The translations under genes were made by a program, and so were the position numbers. 16,876 nucleotides of DNA, from the NCBI GenBank assembly GCA_046155815.1, contig JBJXFY010000302.1, positions 1 through 16,876 of the forward strand. The letters run 5' to 3'. This document shows positions 1 through 6,966 of this stretch, piece after piece; position 1 is the first letter of the stretch, and every line of letters begins with the position of its first letter. This DNA is from JBJXFY01 sp046155815 (lineage in GTDB: Bacteria; Verrucomicrobiota; Verrucomicrobiia; Limisphaerales; CAIMTB01). The notes beneath the pieces are model-generated. The model searched no databases, was not told where the DNA came from, and saw nothing but the letters and a program-made list of their open reading frames with translations.

Positions 1-105
1 CGGAATCATGATGACCGCCAGCCCGCACACGAACCCGGCAAAGGCCGAGATACAACAGGCAAGACGCACGCTTCTATACCAGGCTTGCCTATGCATGAAG
101 AGCAT
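1..105 (-). CDS. N-terminus of an unidentified membrane or secreted protein (partial)
   Basis: Only the first 35 codons are inside the window; the gene continues past the left edge on the minus strand. The visible protein begins MLFMHRQAWYRSVRL and continues into a hydrophobic stretch (residues 16-35, ACCISAFAGFVCGLAVIMIP), so the product starts with a signal peptide or membrane anchor with an Arg-containing N-region. The start at 105 is chosen because AGGAGGG lies at 119-113, leaving 7 nt to this ATG; an in-frame ATG at 96 is a poorer fit. This is one of the few good ribosome binding sites in the window. The first 17 nt overlap the end of the upstream DUF5990 gene, so the two are probably co-transcribed and translationally coupled. 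The function cannot be judged from this fragment. Confidence 0.6.
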   Translation of the reverse strand, partial: MLFMHRQAWYRSVRLACCISAFAGFVCGLAVIMIP

Positions 106-589
106 GCAACCACCCTCCTGATGTTAGAACCGACGCGCACGCCGGCCCGCCGTCCTTCGCCACGGCATGGATGCGCGCCGTGAGCGTGCCGCCCGACTTC
201 AGCGCCTTCGCCAGTTGGGCCGGGGTCACGTCACGCAGGTGAATCTTGGCCCGCCGGAACATCTCCCGCCGGCCGGTCTTCTCGCCCGACCAGCTCAGGT
301 AGAAGAAGCGTTCGCCACGCTTCCCGTGGACGGCCGGCCCCGCGAAGTCCGGCGCCCCGTCCGCCCCCGGCTTCACCGTCACCTCGGTCGTCCAGGCCAG
401 CGCGTCCGCGCCCGCGGATATGCCGGCCACGAAGCCATCCTTCGTCTGCAGGTCCACGCGGATGTCCGCGCGCCCGTCGCAGCCTGAGAAGCGGTCTGCC
501 GGCAGCCCGATGCAGACCAGACTAATCGCGACGAAGTTGCGGGGACCCTTGATCGCCGCGCCGGCGGACAGGCTTCGGGTTCGGACCAT
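89..589 (-). CDS. DUF5990 family protein
   Basis: A 166-aa protein of unknown function. It matches my recollection of the DUF5990 family: a beta-rich N-terminal half, the motif RFFYLSWSGE (94-103), then MFRRAKIHLRDV (110-121), a short helix region with LAKALKSGG, and a C-terminal LTARIHAVAKDGGPACASV block (136-154). No signal peptide, membrane segment or catalytic motif is evident, so it is probably cytoplasmic. The start is uncertain: ATG at 589 is used here, while ATG at 607 would add six residues (MPDEAA). Neither has a clear ribosome site. The gene is divergent from the LRR gene at 747. Its last 17 nt overlap the next minus-strand gene, whose Shine-Dalgarno lies inside this coding sequence. 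Known homologues give no biochemical role, so none is assigned. Confidence 0.75.
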   Translation of the reverse strand: MVRTRSLSAGAAIKGPRNFVAISLVCIGLPADRFSGCDGRADIRVDLQTKDGFVAGISAGADALAWTTEVTVKPGADGAPDFAGPAVHGKRGERFFYLSWSGEKTGRREMFRRAKIHLRDVTPAQLAKALKSGGTLTARIHAVAKDGGPACASVLTSGGWLHALHA

Positions 590-746
590 CGCGGCTTCGT
601 CTGGCATGGCCGGAAGCAAACGCAGTCCGCCCCGATACCGCAAGGAGGCACCGCCCCGGACCATTCCCACGGGCCGCTTGCCCGCCTGCCCGCCGGCGCA
701 AGGCCCGGCTTTACGCTGCCGCCGGCGCACGCTACCACCTTGGGCG

Positions 747-1604
747 ATGCTCTTCTGTGACACGTTCCGGTCCCGGCTGCGGGCCGTGGTGTGCCTTGGC
801 GCCTGGATCCTCGCTGCGGCTGCGGACGCACGCGACCGCCTGCCCGGCGAACCGCTGTTCCCCGACCCCGCGCTCGAGGCCGCCGTGCGCCGCCAGGTCT
901 TTGCCAAGCGCGAGAACCGCGAGCCGCTCACCGAGGCCGACGTGGCGAACCTCTCCACCATCGAGGCGCGCGGCCGGGGCGTCACCAACCTCGCCGGCCT
1001 CGAGGCCTGCCGCGCCCTCGCCCTGCTCGACCTGCCCGGCAACGGCGTCCGCGACCTCACCCCGCTCGCCGGCCTCACCCGCCTCCAGTCGCTCACGCTC
1101 GCCGGCAACCGCGTGGCAGACCCCACCCCGCTGGCCACCATCACCGCACTGCAATACCTCGAGCTGTCCCGCAACGAGGTGCGCGACCTCACACCCCTCG
1201 CCGGCCTGACCAACCTCTCGGCGCTGTATCTTTCCTCCAACGCCGTCACCGACCTCCGGCCGCTGCTCGGCCTGCGCCGGCTCAGCTCGCTGCACCTCGA
1301 CGGCAACGACCTGCGCTCCCTCGAGGGCATCGGCGCGCTGCGCGGCCTCTTCACGCTGTCGCTGCGGGACAACGCCATCAGCGACCTCCGGCCGCTCACG
1401 GGCTTCACCTCGCTCCATCACCTGTTCCTCGAGAACAACCGCATCCAGGACCTTGGACCGTTGCTGGCGCTGCTGCAGGCGGACAAGGAACAGCGTTTTG
1501 CGCCGTTCCTGAACCTCCACCTCGCCGGCAACCCGCTCGGCACCGAGGCACGCACGCGCCAGCTCCCGGCCATCCGGAAGCTCGGCACCCGCGTCCACCC
1601 CTGA
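747..1604 (+). CDS. Exported leucine-rich-repeat protein (SDS22/internalin-like repeats)
   Basis: A 285-aa protein with an N-terminal signal peptide (basic SRLR at 9-12, hydrophobic AVVCLGAWILAAAA at 13-26, likely cleavage just after). A short cap region (about 35-80, PLFPDPALEAAVRR...LTEADV) precedes roughly eight 22-residue leucine-rich repeats from about 81 to 265. The repeats follow the pattern L..L.L.GN.V.DLTPLAGLT.L, typical of SDS22/internalin-type LRRs, which form a curved protein-binding solenoid. The repeats end with HLAGNPL (258-264), a usual LRR-capping variant. There is no anchor domain, so it is probably periplasmic or secreted; the partner is unknown. ATG 747 is chosen because it starts exactly at the signal peptide, although no Shine-Dalgarno is visible. 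Upstream in-frame codons lie antisense to the DUF5990 gene. Confidence 0.8.
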   Translation: MLFCDTFRSRLRAVVCLGAWILAAAADARDRLPGEPLFPDPALEAAVRRQVFAKRENREPLTEADVANLSTIEARGRGVTNLAGLEACRALALLDLPGNGVRDLTPLAGLTRLQSLTLAGNRVADPTPLATITALQYLELSRNEVRDLTPLAGLTNLSALYLSSNAVTDLRPLLGLRRLSSLHLDGNDLRSLEGIGALRGLFTLSLRDNAISDLRPLTGFTSLHHLFLENNRIQDLGPLLALLQADKEQRFAPFLNLHLAGNPLGTEARTRQLPAIRKLGTRVHP

Positions 1605-1626
1605 GGGCCCGCCCGACTGGCAGGGA

Positions 1627-1648
1627 GCAGCGCGTGGCGCGGCGCTGC
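1627..1648 (+). terminator. GC hairpin after the LRR gene, possible weak terminator
   Basis: A perfect 7-bp inverted repeat, GCAGCGC (1627-1633) and GCGCTGC (1642-1648), with an 8-nt loop, lies 22 nt after the LRR stop codon. No T-tract follows, so it does not fit a classical intrinsic terminator. It could instead be an RNA 3'-end stabiliser or chance in GC-rich DNA. Confidence 0.25.
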
Positions 1649-1718
1649 GGGGCCTGGACGCAGACGCGGGCGCCGCCGGGCGGATGGCGGGAAACCCGTT
1701 GCGGGCGACGTGCCCGAT

Positions 1719-1762
1719 GTTCATCCTCGGGGCGAAGTCTCGAGGTTGCTCCCCGGATGAAC
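1719..1762 (+). promoter_or_regulatory. Inverted repeat burying the start codon of the following gene
   Basis: GTTCATCC (1719-1726), a TC bulge (1727-1728) and GGGG (1729-1732) pair with CCCC (1751-1754) and GGATGAAC (1755-1762). This gives 12 Watson-Crick pairs around an 18-nt loop. The right arm contains the ATG at 1757-1759, the only usable start for the 214-aa protein, because no other start codon occurs in frame close upstream. In RNA the hairpin would hide the initiation region; in DNA it could be an operator-like dyad. Both readings are inference; the pairing is read directly. Confidence 0.5.
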
Positions 1763-2401
1763 GAATGGAATTTCCAAGGACGTGCCCGTGCCTGCCACGC
1801 GTGCGAGAAGGCCTTCGCGGATGGGCAGGCCTACCACACGCTGCTCTTCGAGGGGCGGCACGGCTACGACCGGCACGACGTGTGCGCGTCCTGCTGGGAG
1901 GCGCAGCACCGGCACGGGGCCACGGAGCGGCGGGGCTTCATCTCGCACTGGCAGGGCGTGTTTGAGGCGCCGCCGGCCGCGCCGTCGGAACCGATCCCGC
2001 GCGAGGACGCCGAGTCGCTGTTGCGCCGGCTGGTGGAGCGGGCGGACCCGGGCCACCACGCGGCAAGGTTCATCCTCGCGGCCATGCTCGAGCGGAAGCG
2101 GCAGCTGAAGGTGCGCGACCAGTTCCGACAGGACGGCCGCCGGGTGTTCGTGTACGAACTGGCACGCACGGGCGAGGTATTCACCATCTTGGACCCGGAA
2201 CTGCGGCTGGCCGAGCTGGACTCCGTGCAGCGCACCGTGGCGGACCTGCTCGAGCATGGCCTGCCCGGCGGAGAGGCGGCGGAGGCCGGCGCGGCGACCG
2301 CGCTCCCCCCGGAAGGCCCGCCGCCGGACGAGGCCGGGAAGGCCGCAGCTGAAACGGGCAACGAGACCACTGCCGTCCTCGCGGAGCCGGCCCCGGCCTG
2401 A
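1757..2401 (+). CDS. Conserved hypothetical protein with two CxxC pairs (zinc-ribbon-like)
   Basis: A 214-aa protein of unknown function, cytoplasmic by appearance (no signal or membrane segment). Two CxxC knuckles, C13/C16 (CHAC) and C43/C46 (CASC), 26 residues apart, suggest a structural zinc site. A conserved-looking middle region (about 82-168) contains REDAESLLRRLVER, a helix FILAAMLERKRQLKV (105-119) and a strand-rich VFVYELARTGEVFTILDP (130-147). The last 45 residues are low-complexity Ala/Pro/Glu/Gly and probably disordered. From memory, similar proteins occur in Verrucomicrobiota genomes, but I know of no assigned function. It lies 35 nt upstream of rnc on the same strand, so the two are likely co-transcribed. 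The start is fixed by the lack of alternative start codons and sits in an inverted repeat. Confidence 0.8.
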   Translation: MNEWNFQGRARACHACEKAFADGQAYHTLLFEGRHGYDRHDVCASCWEAQHRHGATERRGFISHWQGVFEAPPAAPSEPIPREDAESLLRRLVERADPGHHAARFILAAMLERKRQLKVRDQFRQDGRRVFVYELARTGEVFTILDPELRLAELDSVQRTVADLLEHGLPGGEAAEAGAATALPPEGPPPDEAGKAAAETGNETTAVLAEPAPA

Positions 2402-2436
2402 GCGCCTTTCGCCGGAAATCAGGACCACCCACCACC

Positions 2437-3198
2437 ATGGACAGCCGCGCAGCCGGGGGCTTTGACGCCGCGGAACTTGAGGCGGTGGTGGGGCATCGCT
2501 TCGAGGACCCGGCCCTGCTCCGGCTGGCGCTGACCCATCCCTCGGTCTCGCACGAGGCCGGCGAGACGGCGCCGGACAACCAGCGTCTGGAGTTCCTCGG
2601 CGACGCGGTGCTGCAGCTCGTGCTCACGCGCGAGCTGTACGAGAAGTTTCCCGGCGTAGGGGAAGGCCCCCTGACCCAGGCACGGGCGGAGATGGTGAAC
2701 AGCCGGACGCTCGCCCGCCAGGCGCAGGCGCTGGAGCTGGGCCGCCACCTGGTCATGAGCCGGGGCGAGGAGGCCAACGGCGGACGGAGACGACAGGGCG
2801 CCCTGGCGGACGCCTTCGAGGCGCTGCTCGGCGCGTTGTACCTGGACGGCGGACTGGAGACGGCGCGGCGGTTCGTGCTGGCCCGCTTTCATGAGGCGTT
2901 CGGCCGCTTGGAGGCGGTTCCGAGTCTCGAGAACCCGAAGGGCGAGCTGCAGGAAATGCTCCAGGCTCAGACCGCGGCCGCGCCCGAGTACCACCTGCTG
3001 GCGGTGAGCGGACCGGACCACGACCGCGACTTCGAGTGCGAGGTCAGCCACCAAGGCCGGCTGCTCGGCCGCGGCCGGGGCAAGAGCAAGAAGGCCGCCG
3101 AGAGTGAGGCGGCCCGCGCGGCGCTGGCCGGCCTCCGGGCCGCCGGCGGGGACCGGTGCTTCACCCCTTCCACCAATTCGGATCCCGGGGCAGTTTGA
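2437..3198 (+). CDS. rnc: Ribonuclease III
   Basis: A 253-aa double-strand-specific endoribonuclease that processes rRNA precursors and other structured RNAs in the cytoplasm as a dimer. The catalytic domain (about 11-155) carries the family signature NQRLEFLGDAVL at 48-59, supplying E52 and D56. The second metal-binding pair is D125 and E128 in ADAFEALLGALYLDGG. A double-stranded RNA-binding domain follows (about 165-236), starting NPKGELQEMLQ and ending in GKSKKAAESEAARAAL, the RNA-contacting lysine helix. The length is slightly above the usual 220-230 aa because of a short N-terminal lead and a 15-residue C-terminal tail. All key residues are present, so it should be active. It is the second gene after the 214-aa protein and is followed directly by an intrinsic terminator, so the transcription unit ends here. 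Confidence 0.96.
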   Translation: MDSRAAGGFDAAELEAVVGHRFEDPALLRLALTHPSVSHEAGETAPDNQRLEFLGDAVLQLVLTRELYEKFPGVGEGPLTQARAEMVNSRTLARQAQALELGRHLVMSRGEEANGGRRRQGALADAFEALLGALYLDGGLETARRFVLARFHEAFGRLEAVPSLENPKGELQEMLQAQTAAAPEYHLLAVSGPDHDRDFECEVSHQGRLLGRGRGKSKKAAESEAARAALAGLRAAGGDRCFTPSTNSDPGAV

Positions 3199-3205
3199 GC
3201 CGTCT

Positions 3206-3228
3206 CGCGGTGCCCGCGGTTTTTTTTT
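3206..3228 (+). terminator. Intrinsic terminator of rnc
   Basis: CGCGG (3206-3210), loop TGC, CCGCG (3214-3218), then G and nine consecutive T (3220-3228). A 5-bp all-GC stem, extendable by one T-G pair, followed by a T-tract only 8 nt after the rnc stop is a classical compact rho-independent terminator. The T9 run stands out in such GC-rich sequence. Confidence 0.8.
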
Positions 3229-3270
3229 GTGACGCCCTGTGGGCCGGCGGATACTTCACCCGTGCCCTGG

Positions 3271-6200
3271 ATGCGTGCGCTGTTGCTGCTGGCCGTGATC
3301 GGACTCGCCCCCGTTTACGCGGCGGAGGTCCGGCCGCTCGACGTTCCGCCCGGCCGCCCGGGCTTCACCCTTCTGCCCGCGGCTGACACCGGCCTCGCCT
3401 TCACCAACGCCCTCCCGCCAGCCCGCTACGTCACCAACCAGGTCCACCTCAACGGCTCCGGCGTCGCCCTCGCGGACGTGGACGGCGACGGCCGCTGCGA
3501 CGTCTTCCTCGCCGCGCTCGGCACTGGCAACCGCCTCTTCCGGAATCTCGGCGGCTGGTGCTTCACCAACATCACCGCCGCGGCCGGTGTCGCGCTGTCC
3601 GGCCTCGACTGCACCGGCGTCGCGTTCGCGGACCTTGATGGCGAAGGCGGCCCCGACCTCGTCATAAACACCATCGCGCAGGGCACGCACCTGCTGCTGA
3701 ATGACGGTGCCGGCCGCTTCACGCCCATGTCCGGCCCGCCGCTCAACCCCGGCCGTGCCGGCATGTCCCTCGCCCTCGGGGACGCGGACGGCGACGGCGA
3801 CCTCGACCTCTACGTCTCGAATTACCGTACCGAGACCATCCGCGACCAGCCGAACACCCGCCTCGGCGGCCGCAACGACGAGCAGGGTCGCATGATCGTC
3901 GAGCGGGTCAACGGACGGCCGGCGACGGAACCGGACCTCGTCGGCCGCTTCACCCTCTCCGCCGACGGCCGGATCACCGAACACGGCGAGCCCGATGTGC
4001 TCTTCCGCAACGACGGCGGCGCGCGCTTCACGCCGCTCTCCTTCACCGACGGCACATTCCTTGACGAGGACGGGAAGCCTCTCCGGGGACCGCCCCATGA
4101 CTGGGGCCTCTCCGTGCTCTTCCGCGACCTGAACGGCGACGGCGCGCCGGACCTCTATGTCTGCAACGACTTCGGCTCGCCCGACCGCATCTGGTGGAAC
4201 GCCTCGACCAACGGCGCGATCCGCTTCCGCGCCGCCCCCCGCCTCGCCTTCCGCCACACCAGCCAGTTCTCAATGGGCGCGGACGCGGCCGACGTGGACC
4301 GCGACGGACACGACGACCTGTTCGTCGCCGACATGTTGAGCCGTACGCATGCCAAGCGCGTCACCCAGGTCGGCGACGTGCGCCCGCAGTTCAACCCCGT
4401 CGGCGTGTTCAGCGACCGCCCCCAGTACTCCTTCAACACCCTCTTCCGCGCCCGTGGCGACGGCACCTTCGAGGACATCGCGTGGTACGCCGGCGTCGCC
4501 ATGTCCGAGTGGTCGTGGACGCCGCACTTCCTCGATGTGGACCTTGACGGCTTCGAGGATCTGCTGCTCACCACCGGCCACGAGCTGGAAATGATGGATG
4601 CCGACGTGGCCGAGCGCGGCGAGGCCTTGAAGTCGCAGCGGCCAATGTCCGTCCTGGAACTGCTGCGCCTGCGACTGCTCTTTCCGCGGCTGAACATCCC
4701 CAACGTCGCGTTCCGCAACCGGGGCGACCTCACGTTCGAGGACACGGGCGAGGCCTGGGGCTTCGCGCTGCCCGCCGTCTCGCACGGGCTGGCCACCGGC
4801 GACCTCGACGGCGACGGCGACCTGGACGTGGTGATCAACAACCTGAACGACGGCGCCTTCGTGCTGCGCAACGAAGCCCCCGCGTCCCGCCTCCTTGTGC
4901 GACTGCGCGGGCGGTCGCCGAACACCGCCGGCATCGGCGCCAGGATCCGCGTCACCGGCGGCCCCGTGGTGCAGACGCAGGAATTGATTGCCGGCGGACG
5001 CTACCTCTCGGGCGACGAGCCGACGCGCGTGTTCGCCGCCGGCCACGAGACCAACCGCCTCGACTTGGAGGTTCGGTGGCGCAGCGGCCTCTTGAGCCTC
5101 GTGACCAACGTCCCCGCCAACAGCCTCCTCGAAGTGAGCGAGACCGGGGCGGTGCCGCCACCGTCGCCGTCTCCACCGGCGGCGCCCCCGCCGCCGCTCT
5201 TCACCGACGCCACCGAGCGCCTCCGCCACGTCCATGCCGACGAACCCTTCGATGACTTCTCGCACCAGCCGCTGCTACCGCACCGGCTCAGCCAGCTCGG
5301 GCCCGGCCTCGCCTGGCAGGACGTCAACGGCGACGGCCTCGAGGACCTGGTGATCGGCACGGGCCGCGGCGGGCGCCTCTTGCTCGCGCTGAACGACGGG
5401 CAGGGCGGCTTCAAGCGCGCCACGCAGCGCACCATGCAGCAGCCCGAGGCCGGCGACGTGCTGGGCCTCCTCGCGCTGCCGCTCGCGCCCGGGCAGGTGT
5501 CGCTGCTCGCCGTCGGAGCCGCGGACGAGCACGCCTCGACCAAGGGCGCGGCATTGCGCGAGTTCCAACTGGCCGCCGGCTCCGTGCGCGACCTGCTGCC
5601 CGCCGATCCGGCCGCCAGCTTCGCCGTGCTCGCCGCCACGGATGTCGAGGGTGACGGAGACCTTGACCTGTTCCTCGGCGGTCGGGTGGTGCCCGGCCGC
5701 CACCCCGCCGCCCCGCGCTCGCGCCTGCTGCGGCGCGAAGGAGACGGCTGGCGCGAAGACCCGGCGGACCGGCCGCTGCTTGAAAACCTCGGCCCCGTCA
5801 CCTCGGCCGTCTGGACCGACCTCGACGGCGACGGCTTTTCCGAGCTGGTTGTTGCCGCGTCCTGGAGCCCACTGGCATTTTTCAAGAACGAGAAGGGCCG
5901 CCTGGCCGCGTGGACACCCAACGTGACCGAGCCCCCCGGCAACCGTGAGTCGGCCATCGTGAGCCCTCTCAGCCTCGCCGCGGGGGATCTTGACGGCGAC
6001 GGGCGGCCCGACCTCGTGTGCGGCAGCTGGGGCCTGAACCACGCCCTCGCCCGCCTCGCAGCCGAACGCCCGGCGCGACTCTATCACGGCGACCTCGACG
6101 CCAACGGCGTGACCGACCTGATCGAGGCGCACTTCGATCTGGCCGCGGGCGACTACGTGCCGCTGCGGCCATACCGCGCGCTCGTGGGCGCCCTGCCCTT

Positions 6201-6945
6201 CCTGCGCGAACGCTTCCCAACCCACCTCTCGCTGGCGCAGGCGACGGTGACGACGCTGCTCGGACCGCACGCGGCGGAGGTAAGGTTCAACGAGGTGGGG
6301 GATTTCCGCTCCGTGGCGCTGCTCAACCGCGGCGGCTCGTTCGAGCTGCGTCCGCTGCCGCGCGAGGCGCAGTTCGCGCCCGCGATCAGCCCGGCGGTGG
6401 CCGACTTCGACGGCGACGGCCACGAGGACGTGCTGCTGAGCCAGAACTTCTTCGCGCTGCATGGCGACGCGGCCCGCCTCGACGCCGGGCGCGGGCTGCT
6501 GCTGCGCGGCGACGGCCGGGGCGGTTTCTCCGCGGTGCCGGGTCAGGAGAGCGGCGTGCTCGTGTACGGCGAGCAGCGCGCCGCCGCCGTGGCCGACTAC
6601 GACGGCGACGGACGGACGGACGTGGCCATCGCGCAGAACGGCGCGGCCACGCGGCTGCTCCGGAACGCCGGCGCGCGGCCCGGCCTGCGCGTGCGGCTCG
6701 CCGGCCCGCCCGGCAACCCGGCCGGCCTCGGCGCTCGGCTCCGGCTGGAGTCGGCGGGCCGGCACGGCCCGGCGCGCGAAATCTCCGCCGGCTCGGGTTG
6801 GCTGGCACAGCACGGCGCCGTGACGGTGCTGGCCGCCCCTCCGGGCGGCGCGACGCTCCACGTCCGCTGGCCCGGCGGCCGGACCGGTGCGGTACCCGTG
6901 CCCGCGGGCGCGAAGGAAGCGACGGCGGCGTTCCCCCCGCCGTGA
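3271..6945 (+). CDS. Large exported FG-GAP/VCBS repeat protein with two CRTAC1-ASPIC/UnbV modules
   Basis: A 1,224-aa secreted protein. The signal peptide is MRALLLLAVIGLAPVYA, cleaved near residue 17. Module 1 has seven FG-GAP/VCBS calcium-loop motifs of the form DxDGDGxxD, starting near residues 69, 121, 171, 286, 341, 422 and 511. An ASPIC/UnbV domain follows (about 539-623; GIGARIRV, LEVRWRSG). A proline-rich linker (about 628-643) leads to module 2, which restarts with LFTDATERL and has seven more loops near 684, 791, 850, 906, 941, 1045 and 1109. A second, weaker ASPIC/UnbV-like end (about 1140-1215; GLGARLRL, LHVRWPGG) closes it. The fold should be two calcium-binding beta-propellers. 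Such proteins are abundant in Verrucomicrobiota and Planctomycetota and are probably adhesive or carbohydrate-associated; no enzymatic residues are seen. ATG 3271 is used because it opens the signal peptide; longer in-frame starts lack one. It is monocistronic, between the rnc terminator and a convergent gene. Confidence 0.9.
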   Translation: MRALLLLAVIGLAPVYAAEVRPLDVPPGRPGFTLLPAADTGLAFTNALPPARYVTNQVHLNGSGVALADVDGDGRCDVFLAALGTGNRLFRNLGGWCFTNITAAAGVALSGLDCTGVAFADLDGEGGPDLVINTIAQGTHLLLNDGAGRFTPMSGPPLNPGRAGMSLALGDADGDGDLDLYVSNYRTETIRDQPNTRLGGRNDEQGRMIVERVNGRPATEPDLVGRFTLSADGRITEHGEPDVLFRNDGGARFTPLSFTDGTFLDEDGKPLRGPPHDWGLSVLFRDLNGDGAPDLYVCNDFGSPDRIWWNASTNGAIRFRAAPRLAFRHTSQFSMGADAADVDRDGHDDLFVADMLSRTHAKRVTQVGDVRPQFNPVGVFSDRPQYSFNTLFRARGDGTFEDIAWYAGVAMSEWSWTPHFLDVDLDGFEDLLLTTGHELEMMDADVAERGEALKSQRPMSVLELLRLRLLFPRLNIPNVAFRNRGDLTFEDTGEAWGFALPAVSHGLATGDLDGDGDLDVVINNLNDGAFVLRNEAPASRLLVRLRGRSPNTAGIGARIRVTGGPVVQTQELIAGGRYLSGDEPTRVFAAGHETNRLDLEVRWRSGLLSLVTNVPANSLLEVSETGAVPPPSPSPPAAPPPPLFTDATERLRHVHADEPFDDFSHQPLLPHRLSQLGPGLAWQDVNGDGLEDLVIGTGRGGRLLLALNDGQGGFKRATQRTMQQPEAGDVLGLLALPLAPGQVSLLAVGAADEHASTKGAALREFQLAAGSVRDLLPADPAASFAVLAATDVEGDGDLDLFLGGRVVPGRHPAAPRSRLLRREGDGWREDPADRPLLENLGPVTSAVWTDLDGDGFSELVVAASWSPLAFFKNEKGRLAAWTPNVTEPPGNRESAIVSPLSLAAGDLDGDGRPDLVCGSWGLNHALARLAAERPARLYHGDLDANGVTDLIEAHFDLAAGDYVPLRPYRALVGALPFLRERFPTHLSLAQATVTTLLGPHAAEVRFNEVGDFRSVALLNRGGSFELRPLPREAQFAPAISPAVADFDGDGHEDVLLSQNFFALHGDAARLDAGRGLLLRGDGRGGFSAVPGQESGVLVYGEQRAAAVADYDGDGRTDVAIAQNGAATRLLRNAGARPGLRVRLAGPPGNPAGLGARLRLESAGRHGPAREISAGSGWLAQHGAVTVLAAPPGGATLHVRWPGGRTGAVPVPAGAKEATAAFPPP

Positions 6946-6966
6946 AGATGCGGATGCAGGGCCGAT

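Noticed and set aside
791..1756. Long plus-strand open frame upstream of the 214-aa gene in the same frame
   Set aside because: It overlaps the LRR gene in another frame, is Arg/Pro-rich and is typical of stop-poor shadow frames in GC-rich DNA. The coding signal starts at 1757.
5275..6861. 528-aa minus-strand open frame opposite the FG-GAP protein
   Set aside because: This is a shadow of the strongly patterned plus-strand gene; its repeats are only the complement of the DGDG codons.
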